NCBI GenBank assembly: GCA_030424715.1
Contig: JAUHWH010000002.1
Location: 335,080 to 399,079 of the forward strand
From: Bdellovibrionia bacterium
GTDB lineage: Bacteria > Bdellovibrionota > Bdellovibrionia > Bdellovibrionales > JAGQZY01
Length of the DNA: 64,000 bases
Direction: 5' to 3'
The notes below the pieces were generated by a model that searched no databases, was not told the DNA's origin, and was given only the letters and a program-made list of their open reading frames with translations. Made by a program: the position numbers and the translations under genes. This document shows positions 56,079 through 63,568 of the stretch, in pieces. How positions within the stretch are numbered: the stretch's first letter is position 1; each line of letters opens with the position of its first letter.

Positions 56079-56102
56079 GAGTCTACCCGCTAAGGTAGAC
56101 TC
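56079..56102 (+). other. Hairpin directly upstream of tRNA-Leu
   Basis: gagtctacc (56079-56087) pairs perfectly with ggtagactc (56094-56102). A second, weaker stem tcacaa/ttgtga (56101-56106 with 56118-56123) fills the space to the tRNA 5' end. These may be part of the tRNA precursor leader. Confidence 0.5.
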
Positions 56103-56123
56103 ACAAGACCGAAGGCGTTGTGA

Positions 56124-56212
56124 GCGCCGGTGGTGGAATTGGTAGACACGCCAGCTTGAGGGGCTGGTCCTGAGTTCTCGGGGTGAAGGTTCAAGTCCTT
56201 TCCGGCGCACCA
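56124..56212 (+). tRNA. tRNA-Leu (anticodon GAG), with encoded CCA
   Basis: An 89-nt class II tRNA with acceptor gcgccgg/ccggcgc, discriminator A and genomic CCA. The D arm is ggtggaattggtaga-like, the anticodon stem ccagc/gctgg holds loop ttgaggg (anticodon GAG at 34-36), and a variable arm tcctgagttctcgggg and T loop ttcaagt follow. The integrase stop codon starts at the very next base, so the 3' end is the likely attachment site of the adjacent element. Confidence 0.95.
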
Positions 56213-57610
56213 TTAACCTAGCTTTCGGTTCTTATAAGATTCAAGACTTACCACAGACTCAGACAACTGGTTGACCTTCTCAGCCAGCTTGTTTCTGTCT
56301 ATTTGCTTCTCTCCTCCATAGTGAACCTGATTCACCACTTGGTTATGCCCCAAAATTGCACAACGTTCTTTCAATTCTAAACCGGCTTTCTCTGCTTCAG
56401 CATTAAAACCTCGTCTCATATCATGTCTTGTATAAGGGACTTTCACATCATGACGAGTCTTCACTCCCCCTTTATACTTACCATGCTTCGTTCCTCCACT
56501 CTCATCACTGGGAACGTCATACGAACGGGCTTCTACTAAACCAGCAGCCACAAAAAGGCCTCCCCAAGCTCCTCTAATATTATCCACTCTTCTAAAAACA
56601 GTGTTTCGCCTGCTTGATAGACCTCTATCAACCATGGTGAAAATAAAAGAGGCTTCAATGACTTCTTTTTTCATTATTCCCTTCTTATTTTTAATCAAAG
56701 TGTATCCTACCACTCGATGAACCTTCGCCCGTTCAATCAGTGGAATTAATAACTTGATCAAATTGTCAGATAAAGGAACAACTCGCTCTTTAGAAGTCTT
56801 TGGACTCCAGCCCAATTGATCCTTTGTTGGACAGTCCTCTTTATTTTGGACTCTCCAAATCTTTTGCTCAAGATCAATGTCGTCAACTTCTAAATGAAGA
56901 GCCTCGCCCATTCGGGCTCCCGTAGAAAAAAGAAAAAAGGCAAATTCTTTAATGGGAAACAAAAAGCGATGCTTGTAGTCTGCTGCCATTAGCTTCTCTA
57001 CAACATCAGGAGGTGTTGCCACTGTTCTTGCCCGTTTATCAACATCGACCCGAATGGGGTCCACCTCTAAACAAGGATTGGTCATAATCATTTTTCTTTT
57101 TCTTAACCATTTAAACAGTTGCTTCACCGCTTTTAATTTTCCCTTCGCAGTCACTTGGGAAATCTTTTTACACTTAACCAGCATCAATAAATGCTCACGA
57201 TATTTATAAACATGCTCTTCCTTAACTTTATAAACTAAGTCGATCTTCAGAGTTTCTTTGAAAAAAGTAAACTCTGATTTTAATTGCCAACTCATCGTTT
57301 TAAAGTAACTGCGAGAATGCTCGACTTCAATGGAAGCCAAATATCTTGCAATCGCCTCATCAATCGTATTGACCTTATTTGAAGACCTTTCCATTTTCTC
57401 AATCTCTTTAGGAGTGAAAAGACCTTTGGCAAGGTCAGCCGCTTTTAAGGCTGCATTTCTTTCCGCAACGGACTGTTTGTTAGCTGCAAAACAGTAAAAC
57501 CAAACATCACCTGGAAGCTTAAACTTCCAGTGCCACTTAGAACCCCGTTGATAAGTGTAAACCTTCGGACGGTAATTGTACGGTACTTCAATTTGAATTA
57601 ATTCATTCAT
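56213..57610 (-). CDS. int: Tyrosine recombinase/integrase of the tRNA-Leu element
   Basis: A 465-residue phage-type integrase. The catalytic set is Arg233 (STGARMGEAL), a Lys near 273, His396 and Arg399 (RHDMRR), His422 (LGHNQ) and Tyr431 (VHYGG). An N-terminal arm-binding part (residues 20-70) and SAM-like core-binding domain (80-180) precede. Its stop codon directly follows the tRNA CCA, the usual position for tRNA-targeting elements. It overlaps the excisionase-like gene by four bases. Confidence 0.92.
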   Translation of the reverse strand: MNELIQIEVPYNYRPKVYTYQRGSKWHWKFKLPGDVWFYCFAANKQSVAERNAALKAADLAKGLFTPKEIEKMERSSNKVNTIDEAIARYLASIEVEHSRSYFKTMSWQLKSEFTFFKETLKIDLVYKVKEEHVYKYREHLLMLVKCKKISQVTAKGKLKAVKQLFKWLRKRKMIMTNPCLEVDPIRVDVDKRARTVATPPDVVEKLMAADYKHRFLFPIKEFAFFLFSTGARMGEALHLEVDDIDLEQKIWRVQNKEDCPTKDQLGWSPKTSKERVVPLSDNLIKLLIPLIERAKVHRVVGYTLIKNKKGIMKKEVIEASFIFTMVDRGLSSRRNTVFRRVDNIRGAWGGLFVAAGLVEARSYDVPSDESGGTKHGKYKGGVKTRHDVKVPYTRHDMRRGFNAEAEKAGLELKERCAILGHNQVVNQVHYGGEKQIDRNKLAEKVNQLSESVVSLESYKNRKLG

Positions 57611-57873
57611 GATCTTCCTCCATGATCTCGGTAGCCCTGCTTTCTTGAAGATTGCAGAAAACTATCAAGATCGGTTTTTAAGAAGACCAAACCTTCTTTC
57701 GTAAAATCACAAAAGGTTAATTTTCTCGACCTCAGTGCGTGATAGCGAATACTATCCACACTGCACCTACAATAAAATGCCGCTTCTTTTTCGTTAAACA
57801 CATGATGGTTTAACGCAATTAGCTCTATTCCATTTTCAAAGAACCCATCCCTTTTGGGATCAAGCCGTTTCAT
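57607..57873 (-). CDS. Excisionase-like helix-turn-helix protein
   Basis: An 88-residue protein with a MerR/excisionase-type winged HTH: VFNEKEAAFYCRCSVDSIRYHALRSRKL, then FTKEGLVFLKTDLDSFL. Such proteins bend DNA at attachment sites and bias integrase towards excision. Its stop overlaps the int start (ATGA), so the two are made together, which supports a directionality-factor role. It could instead only regulate transcription. Confidence 0.75.
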   Translation of the reverse strand: MKRLDPKRDGFFENGIELIALNHHVFNEKEAAFYCRCSVDSIRYHALRSRKLTFCDFTKEGLVFLKTDLDSFLQSSRKQGYRDHGGRS

Positions 57874-57988
57874 AAAAACAGCTCTCTTATATTTATAGAA
57901 TGGGTGCCCTTTTGAAGCAATAAAATCTCAGTCCATTCAGTCGAATAAATGCAGAAAAAAAGTTCAAAAATGAACCCTAAAACTGCCA

Positions 57989-58348
57989 TCACTTATTCCC
58001 CTCTAAGATATGACTCTGGGGCTTTTCAGAGGACTTTGACGACCTTTTTTTTGACGATTTATCCCGCTTGCCATGAAGCTCAGCCACTCTTGCCACAAGC
58101 TCTTCTGGAGAGTCGGCTGTCTGGAGAAGGTGTTTTATATAACCCCTCTTGTCAAAAAGTCTTGATAACAACTCTTTTTTCTCGCGCTCAAAATACTTCT
58201 CTTCAAAACAACAAACAATTTGGCTGACAAGCTTTGATGGCGATACTTTTAAATAAGAGCTCTCCTCCTTAAGAGCTCTAAAAATTTGATTGATAACCTC
58301 AACGGCTTTTTCATCTAAGGAAATGCGACCTGATTTTAAGGCCTTCAT
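57989..58348 (-). CDS. Small basic protein, possible ribbon-helix-helix type
   Basis: A 119-residue protein with a helical N-terminal half (SLDEKAVEVINQIFRALKE; SPSKLVSQIVCCFEEKYFERE) and a Lys/Ser-rich tail (KRDKSSKKRSSKSSEK). The K-V-S-P-S-K-L-V-S motif resembles the helix-turn-helix part of ribbon-helix-helix accessory proteins of plasmid mobilisation, a weak likeness. It shares one base with the lipoprotein gene. Confidence 0.5.
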   Translation of the reverse strand: MKALKSGRISLDEKAVEVINQIFRALKEESSYLKVSPSKLVSQIVCCFEEKYFEREKKELLSRLFDKRGYIKHLLQTADSPEELVARVAELHGKRDKSSKKRSSKSSEKPQSHILEGNK

Positions 58349-58860
58349 TATCTTTTGGCCTTTCTTTTCTTCGGACGCCCTAGATTAAATTGTGGTGAGC
58401 CTTCAATCTTCCACACCTTGTGACCCTGGATCAAAGTTCTTCCGTCGTCTACCGTATGAGTCTCTACATAATCCTCTCGCACCGAAGGAGACGTCACAAA
58501 AGTATTATGTTTCTCAAAGTTCACATTCTCAAAACTGGTGGATATACCGTGAGACTCTAGGTTAAAGAGAGTTTCTCTTCTGACCTTTCGCTCCTTCTTA
58601 TCCATCACTTGATGAAGAATATATCCTGTCAAACCTCCAACAAGCAGACCAATGCCTGCTCCCTTTAATGTCATCTTCTTATGATCCTGACGAGCCATAC
58701 TGGAAACCGATACCGCACCCAAAGTGGCTCCGGTCCCTGCCCCCAAGAGCGTTGAACGCTCCACACTCGCACACCCAAAACTTCCTAAAACAAATGCACA
58801 CAACATGATTTTTTTAATACAAATAATTTTATACCTCCTAATATACCTACTGACTTTCAT
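58348..58860 (-). CDS. Glycine-zipper lipoprotein of the element
   Basis: A lipoprotein with leader IKKIMLCAFVLGSFGC and then a glycine-zipper segment (LLGAGTGATLGAVS; KGAGIGLLVGGLTGYIL), a pattern that packs helices in membranes and occurs in lysis-, exclusion- and T4SS-related lipoproteins. The C-terminal half is basic. The start is uncertain: the ATG at 58860 lacks a ribosome site, while an AGGAGG (58834-58839) sits six bases before an in-frame ATT at 58827 that would begin an ideal leader; ATG at 58806 would lose the positive residues. Confidence 0.6.
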   Translation of the reverse strand: MKVSRYIRRYKIICIKKIMLCAFVLGSFGCASVERSTLLGAGTGATLGAVSVSSMARQDHKKMTLKGAGIGLLVGGLTGYILHQVMDKKERKVRRETLFNLESHGISTSFENVNFEKHNTFVTSPSVREDYVETHTVDDGRTLIQGHKVWKIEGSPQFNLGRPKKRKAKR

Positions 58861-58994
58861 TACCGAAATAACGCTATGTAAACGAATACAAACAATTCTC
58901 AATACTTAGAACAAAAACGCTGAAAAAAAGCTGCTGACAATGGAACCACTTACGGAACTATCTTAGGCACCGCCGAGCAAAGAACAAAAAAAAC

Positions 58995-59765
58995 TTAAAC
59001 TCTTTTCTTGAATGGAACATTTAATTTTCCACCCATTGAATTTACAAAGGCCAATGAGTCTGTGCTTTGAAACAAGTCTTCCAAACTCAAAGTAAAAATT
59101 TTAGGATCTTCATCCCCTCGCACTTGACGATCCACTTGCAAGACATAATTTAAAACAGCGCGTGAATCAGACAAATAAAAGACAAAATCAACCGTCTCAC
59201 TTTTATAATATTCCCTGAAAAGGGGCGCATAACGAGCCTTCCCCTTGTCTGAAATCTCAAGTTCTATGGCTCCTGAATACACCTCTTCGTCAATACAAAT
59301 TTGAACAAAAGCGTCACTATTAAGACGCTTAATATCTGATAGGTCGTAACTACAAGCTCCAAAAAGGTCCGATTGAATCTCGTTTTCCATTAAATAATGA
59401 CGAACACATTCGATCGTCTGCATTTTTCTTTTAACGTCAATGAGCTCAAGGTCATGAAAGGGCTGGCAAGTTTTAAGCTCCATACGAGGCAACTCAAAAT
59501 TGTAAACAAAGCCCTTCTTCATAGCCTTCTTTGATACAAAATAGAGTGTTTTCGCACGTCCCTTAAAAATGCTTCCGCGCTCTAAGAACCCCTCTCTCAC
59601 AAGAGTTTTAAGCCGTCTGTTCACCACTTGCCTTGTTGCCCCGTTAAACAAGTCGCGAGCAATTTGCGAAGAAAGTGCTCCTTTCGTGGCAAAAAGATAA
59701 CGGCAAATCTTAATATCTCTTGGAGTTAAAGAAAACCGATGCTTTTTTTCTTGCAAGCACTTCAT
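58995..59765 (-). CDS. Replication-relaxation-like winged-helix protein
   Basis: A 256-residue protein with an N-terminal winged helix (SLTPRDIKICRYLFATKGALSSQIARDLF; VNRRLKTLVREGFLER) and a C-terminal domain of alternating strands and helices (SDAFVQICIDEEVYSGAIELEIS), the plan of the replication-relaxation family linked to plasmid replication or mobilisation. The E-L-E pair may belong to a nuclease-like core; that is a guess. Its start overlaps the FtsK-like stop by four bases. Confidence 0.65.
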   Translation of the reverse strand: MKCLQEKKHRFSLTPRDIKICRYLFATKGALSSQIARDLFNGATRQVVNRRLKTLVREGFLERGSIFKGRAKTLYFVSKKAMKKGFVYNFELPRMELKTCQPFHDLELIDVKRKMQTIECVRHYLMENEIQSDLFGACSYDLSDIKRLNSDAFVQICIDEEVYSGAIELEISDKGKARYAPLFREYYKSETVDFVFYLSDSRAVLNYVLQVDRQVRGDEDPKIFTLSLEDLFQSTDSLAFVNSMGGKLNVPFKKRV

Positions 59766-61249
59766 GACTTCACTTCCTGCTCAACCTTTTTGTTTAGGTT
59801 GGAAGTTTTGACCTGCTTGCGAACAATATCAGTGATCAATTTTTGAGCCAGAGGACTTTTGCCATTTTTAAAACGATCCGAAACCACCTTAAACCGCCTT
59901 TTTAGCTCATCAGCCCCCAAGAAAGGTGTTTGCACCTCAATAATATCGACACCACTTCTAAAAATAGCTCGTCCTTCAACTCGTGGAAGCTCACGGGCCA
60001 TTTTATTACCGACAACAAGCGAGGAGCCTTGAATGGATGGAACCTTAAAACAAAGACGCCCCTCCATATTCTCCTGAATATGGGTATCAATAGTGTCCTT
60101 TGTTACTTTCTGAGTTCCAAGCACCATAGAAATACCCGCCACACGAGCAAGCTTCATTATCTTTTCTGTCAATTCTGTGGCTTTCTTGGCGTGTTCCTTC
60201 TCAGTAGCTGACACTCTTGAGCCATAATAAAGAAGGGAACACTCATCAATAACAACAAGGATGGGGTCGCGTTTATGGCTTTCAAAGTTGATTGTCTCGC
60301 AACCTTTTTCTTCTATGACCTTAAAACGTTCAGTCATCTCCGCATGAACTTTTTCAAGAACTGCGGAGGCTTCAGAAATATCGCGCACAATTTTAGCGTT
60401 TGGAAGATCCTTAAAAGGGCGCATAATGATACCATCCTTTAAATCAATGCCAATAAGCTGTAAATTGGGTGTGTTCTCCAAAAGATTGAGCATCATCTGG
60501 CGCAAGAAATAAGACTTCCCCATCCCCGTTGCACCAGCAGTCAGCCAGTGAGGAACAGAGAAAATACTATTCTTAACAAGCCTGCCGTAAGTTTTCCCAA
60601 TGACGAACTCTCCAGGTTGATTGGCTTCACTGGCCACTTCACTGTAGGGAACTTTTTTGGAAAGTGGCTTATCATTTAAAAATAAGTCCACATACTTTGG
60701 CTCTTTTTGCTCCCAAATGGATTCAATTTGAGAGTTCACACTCGCCCTGATGTTACTTCTCTTTTTTTCAAAATCAGCTCTTGGCACTCCTTTTGTGTCA
60801 ATAACCACTTTTTTACGGCTCTGGTTAAGCACTTCTATGTCTTTAACCTTCGGGGAATCCCCCACGCCATTTTTTAGCCCGGCCATTTTTAAAGCCTGAT
60901 CAATGCGTTTGATGGTATCCACATTGGGATAAGCCAAAATAAAAACAGCCACAGCAAAGAGTAGGATTAAAAAGAAGCCAAGCTGATACACCCAGAACAT
61001 CCCAATATTGCGCACAAATTGTTGACTAAAAACATCGGGGAACGTTCCATGCAGATACCACATAGGAGTATTCTTAATGGACCAAACGCTAACAAGCGCA
61101 ACTCCAAATAAAATATTCACCCACGCCAAGCGGCTCAAATGAGGAAGCCTCTTGCCCGCATGGTATATATAGAAAACACTCTTTTTTCCAATAATTAAAA
61201 GCCCTTTGAAAAATTCTACGACAGCAACCTTGTCATTCTTCTTACTCAT
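59762..61249 (-). CDS. FtsK/SpoIIIE-type DNA translocase (conjugative coupling protein candidate)
   Basis: A 495-residue protein with two N-terminal membrane helices (about 42-58 and 87-107) and an FtsK/SpoIIIE motor: Walker A GATGMGKS at 239-246, Walker B LVVIDE at 331-336, and a later TQKVTKDTIDTHIQENMEGRLCFKV block typical of the FtsK group. No gamma domain for KOPS reading is seen. Its place in a secretion-gene operon suggests the coupling role of VirD4. Such FtsK-type coupling proteins are mainly known from Gram-positive elements (TcpA, ConQ). Confidence 0.8.
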   Translation of the reverse strand: MSKKNDKVAVVEFFKGLLIIGKKSVFYIYHAGKRLPHLSRLAWVNILFGVALVSVWSIKNTPMWYLHGTFPDVFSQQFVRNIGMFWVYQLGFFLILLFAVAVFILAYPNVDTIKRIDQALKMAGLKNGVGDSPKVKDIEVLNQSRKKVVIDTKGVPRADFEKKRSNIRASVNSQIESIWEQKEPKYVDLFLNDKPLSKKVPYSEVASEANQPGEFVIGKTYGRLVKNSIFSVPHWLTAGATGMGKSYFLRQMMLNLLENTPNLQLIGIDLKDGIIMRPFKDLPNAKIVRDISEASAVLEKVHAEMTERFKVIEEKGCETINFESHKRDPILVVIDECSLLYYGSRVSATEKEHAKKATELTEKIMKLARVAGISMVLGTQKVTKDTIDTHIQENMEGRLCFKVPSIQGSSLVVGNKMARELPRVEGRAIFRSGVDIIEVQTPFLGADELKRRFKVVSDRFKNGKSPLAQKLITDIVRKQVKTSNLNKKVEQEVKS

Positions 61250-62265
61250 TGTGGACTCACCCCTCCTTTTTTAAATGTTTTTGTTAATGTGATAATCAGC
61301 TCACGGCCTTGATTCAAAGTGACGTAAGCCCCCTCACTTTGAGCCTCCTGTAACTGAAAGGCTCCTTCGGTTTTTGAAAACTCCGAAATACCATTGAGCA
61401 TGGCGTTCTTAATCGTTGGTTTCTTGGTGACAGTTTGATTAAAGCCTTCTCCAAGAGCTTCCCTGTCCTGCAAAACATCACTGGCTCCTGAAACAAAGGC
61501 AAAACCGAGAGTGGCCCCCGCCCTATTGCCAAAAGCACTGTGATAGGAACCAATGAGTCCAGGTGAAAAGTCCTTAGCGTCCATGGCTGAGGCTTCTATC
61601 TTGATCTCATCCCCACTGGGGAGAATGCCGGTGTGGAACTGAATAAAGACCCTTTTGCCGAGACCAGGATAGTTCACCTGACCAAGGAGCACCGTATTTT
61701 TAGGCAACCCCACTCGGTCTTTAAATTTTCCACCAAAAGGCAAAAGAACGCGCACAAACTTATCTGAATGACGAGTGTCAACAGTTGATAATAGCTTCCC
61801 TACGAAGTTGGTTCCAACAGGCAGTGCCCGATCCCCTTGGGAATTGGCTCGCACTAAAACCTGTTTACCCGAATACTTAATTTTAGTGCCTCTTCTACGA
61901 GAACCAGTGGGATCACTCCCTGATAACCTTTTGCCATTCCTACGACCAACGCCCTTAACACCTTCGCCAGTATTTCCATCGTCAGGAAGGCTTGTATCCT
62001 CCCCCTCTTCACTGCCCGAAGCATAAGAGGTGTTATATGAGCTACCATCTTCCTCCGGTGAAGACACAAGACTCATAATAACCAGAACGCCTAAAAAGGT
62101 AGTAGATCCCCATAAAAGGACACCACCCAGATCAATAGACTTCTTTCCAGGATAAATTTTAAAGAATTTACCAGCGAGATACTTTTTAAAGGCAATAAAC
62201 CAATCAACAGGCTTATAGAGAAATTTTCCTACTTTTTTCAAAAATGACTTACATTTATCCATCAC
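61246..62265 (-). CDS. VirB10/TrbI-like T4SS protein
   Basis: A 339-residue protein with one N-terminal membrane helix (about 50-66), a flexible Gly/Ser/Glu-rich linker to about 120, and a C-terminal domain with the VirB10-like pattern LPVGTNFVGKL, VLLGQVNYPGLGKRVFIQF, GILPSGDEIKIEASAMDAKDFSPGLIGSYHS. VirB10 joins inner and outer membranes in type IV secretion. It overlaps both neighbours by four bases. The FtsK-like gene follows. Confidence 0.72.
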   Translation of the reverse strand: MMDKCKSFLKKVGKFLYKPVDWFIAFKKYLAGKFFKIYPGKKSIDLGGVLLWGSTTFLGVLVIMSLVSSPEEDGSSYNTSYASGSEEGEDTSLPDDGNTGEGVKGVGRRNGKRLSGSDPTGSRRRGTKIKYSGKQVLVRANSQGDRALPVGTNFVGKLLSTVDTRHSDKFVRVLLPFGGKFKDRVGLPKNTVLLGQVNYPGLGKRVFIQFHTGILPSGDEIKIEASAMDAKDFSPGLIGSYHSAFGNRAGATLGFAFVSGASDVLQDREALGEGFNQTVTKKPTIKNAMLNGISEFSKTEGAFQLQEAQSEGAYVTLNQGRELIITLTKTFKKGGVSPQ

Positions 62266-62978
62266 TGGTAAGACCTCTTTGAAATAATAATTTTCCCCGT
62301 CTTTTCACCAAAACGAGCATGCAACGTAAAATCAACAGGCTTTACTATTTTCAGAAACAGTCGATAACGATAGTTTTTAAAATTTCCAAAAATGGTGGGA
62401 TCTCGATAGACCACATCAAGGACTTTGAGTTTCTTCCCGCCCCTCGTGACCCACAGTTGATCAGACTTTGGCTTTTCACTCCTTTTTGGAAGAGCAAAGC
62501 TACCATCGACAACATAAACATCGTTAAACCTGTGGTAAAAAATGCTCGAAACAAAAATCTCCACATCCCCAGATTTAAAACTGCGACGTTGAAAAGACTT
62601 TAGTTTTTTAGCTTTCTTCTCTACCTTTTTAGTACGAGGAGGTTTCCAATAAACCTTAACCAAGTCATCATAATTTTGGCAATGACAGACTTTTAAAATA
62701 AAACCAAAGCGCCTCTGTCCACTATAAATAAACAAGTTACTCGAAACTCTTGATAATGGCTGAATGGTGACGTCATTGCCTGTGAACTCCACATTAAAAT
62801 AATTACTGTTCCCGCTAACGATTTTTTTTGGCTCGTCAGCAAACTGTAAAACTGTGGAGCGCCCCATAGCAAGAGTGATCACCTTCATTTGACTGGAGTC
62901 CATTTCAACAGTTCGGACTCTTGCCAGAGATGAAAAGCTAAAAAATATCATGCAAAGACAAAAAAGAAGCCTTTTCAC
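62262..62978 (-). CDS. VirB9/TraK-like T4SS protein
   Basis: A 238-residue exported protein (leader LLFCLCMIFFSFSSLA) with a beta-rich N-terminal domain, VTIQPLSRVSSNLFIYSGQRRFGFILKV, that matches the P-x-x-x-x-x-x-N-L-x-x-x-x-x-x-R pattern of VirB9/TrbG. A basic linker and a second beta domain follow (VYVVDGSFALPKR). VirB9 forms the outer ring with VirB10. A VirB7 lipoprotein partner was not found in the window; the glycine-zipper lipoprotein is a possible stand-in. Confidence 0.65.
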   Translation of the reverse strand: MKRLLFCLCMIFFSFSSLARVRTVEMDSSQMKVITLAMGRSTVLQFADEPKKIVSGNSNYFNVEFTGNDVTIQPLSRVSSNLFIYSGQRRFGFILKVCHCQNYDDLVKVYWKPPRTKKVEKKAKKLKSFQRRSFKSGDVEIFVSSIFYHRFNDVYVVDGSFALPKRSEKPKSDQLWVTRGGKKLKVLDVVYRDPTIFGNFKNYRYRLFLKIVKPVDFTLHARFGEKTGKIIISKRSYQ

Positions 62979-63568
62979 CTCTCAAACTCCGTAATCGAGT
63001 TGATATAAAGCCCCTTAAGGTTCCATTTATTAGGAGTGTCCGCTACGATTTCAAGATGAACTTCAAGAGGCCTCACCGCTTTAACCTTCTTTCCCACAGA
63101 AACCACCCGATCCATCTTAATTTCAACATGATCATCCTTAAGGACGATGCTTTGAATAACCACATTTTGAGCAATCTTATTTTTTTCTACAAAGTCTTTT
63201 GATTTCTCAAACTGACGGGTCATTTTCTTGAGCAAGCCATAGGTCACATAGGGTGAAACATTTCTCACCAAAGCCTCAATGTTGTAAGTCTTCCACTGGT
63301 ATCGTTGCAAAATAAAATTGCGAGCCGATTTTTCCACGTCTGCTTCGACAATTTCTGGACTTTGTCTTTTGCCGATAAAATAAAGACTTTCTGACTCAGT
63401 CAAAGCGACTACAAGTGTGTCCTTATTGAGCAAGTAAATACAGCTTACAACCAGTAAAAAGTTTGAGACCAAAAGAGCCAAGATGACTTTCCTTAAGTTT
63501 CTCATTAGTACATTAATGCGAACCCATTGATTAACGGGCTCTAAACTCTTATTTTCTAGATTAATCAT
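62975..63568 (-). CDS. VirB8/TraE-like T4SS protein
   Basis: A 197-residue protein with a short cytosolic segment, one helix (VILALLVSNFLLVVSCIYLL) and a periplasmic NTF2-like domain (EADVEKSARNFILQRYQWKTYN; VHLEIVADTPNKWNLKGLYI). This is the VirB8/TraE plan, an inner-membrane assembly factor. The ATG at 63568 with GAGG five bases ahead lies inside the end of the VirB6-like gene; the longer open frame to 63691 is less likely. Confidence 0.72.
   Translation of the reverse strand: MINLENKSLEPVNQWVRINVLMRNLRKVILALLVSNFLLVVSCIYLLNKDTLVVALTESESLYFIGKRQSPEIVEADVEKSARNFILQRYQWKTYNIEALVRNVSPYVTYGLLKKMTRQFEKSKDFVEKNKIAQNVVIQSIVLKDDHVEIKMDRVVSVGKKVKAVRPLEVHLEIVADTPNKWNLKGLYINSITEFER

Larger units (their letters stand above)
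55492..56123. other. 632-bp region without protein genes, highly structured
   Basis: It contains, from queA outwards, the queA promoter, a minus-strand terminator, a series of hairpins, a partial tRNA-Leu copy, a hairpin with long arms, four GTTAC motifs and two hairpins directly before tRNA-Leu. Each is listed separately. Confidence 0.7.
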
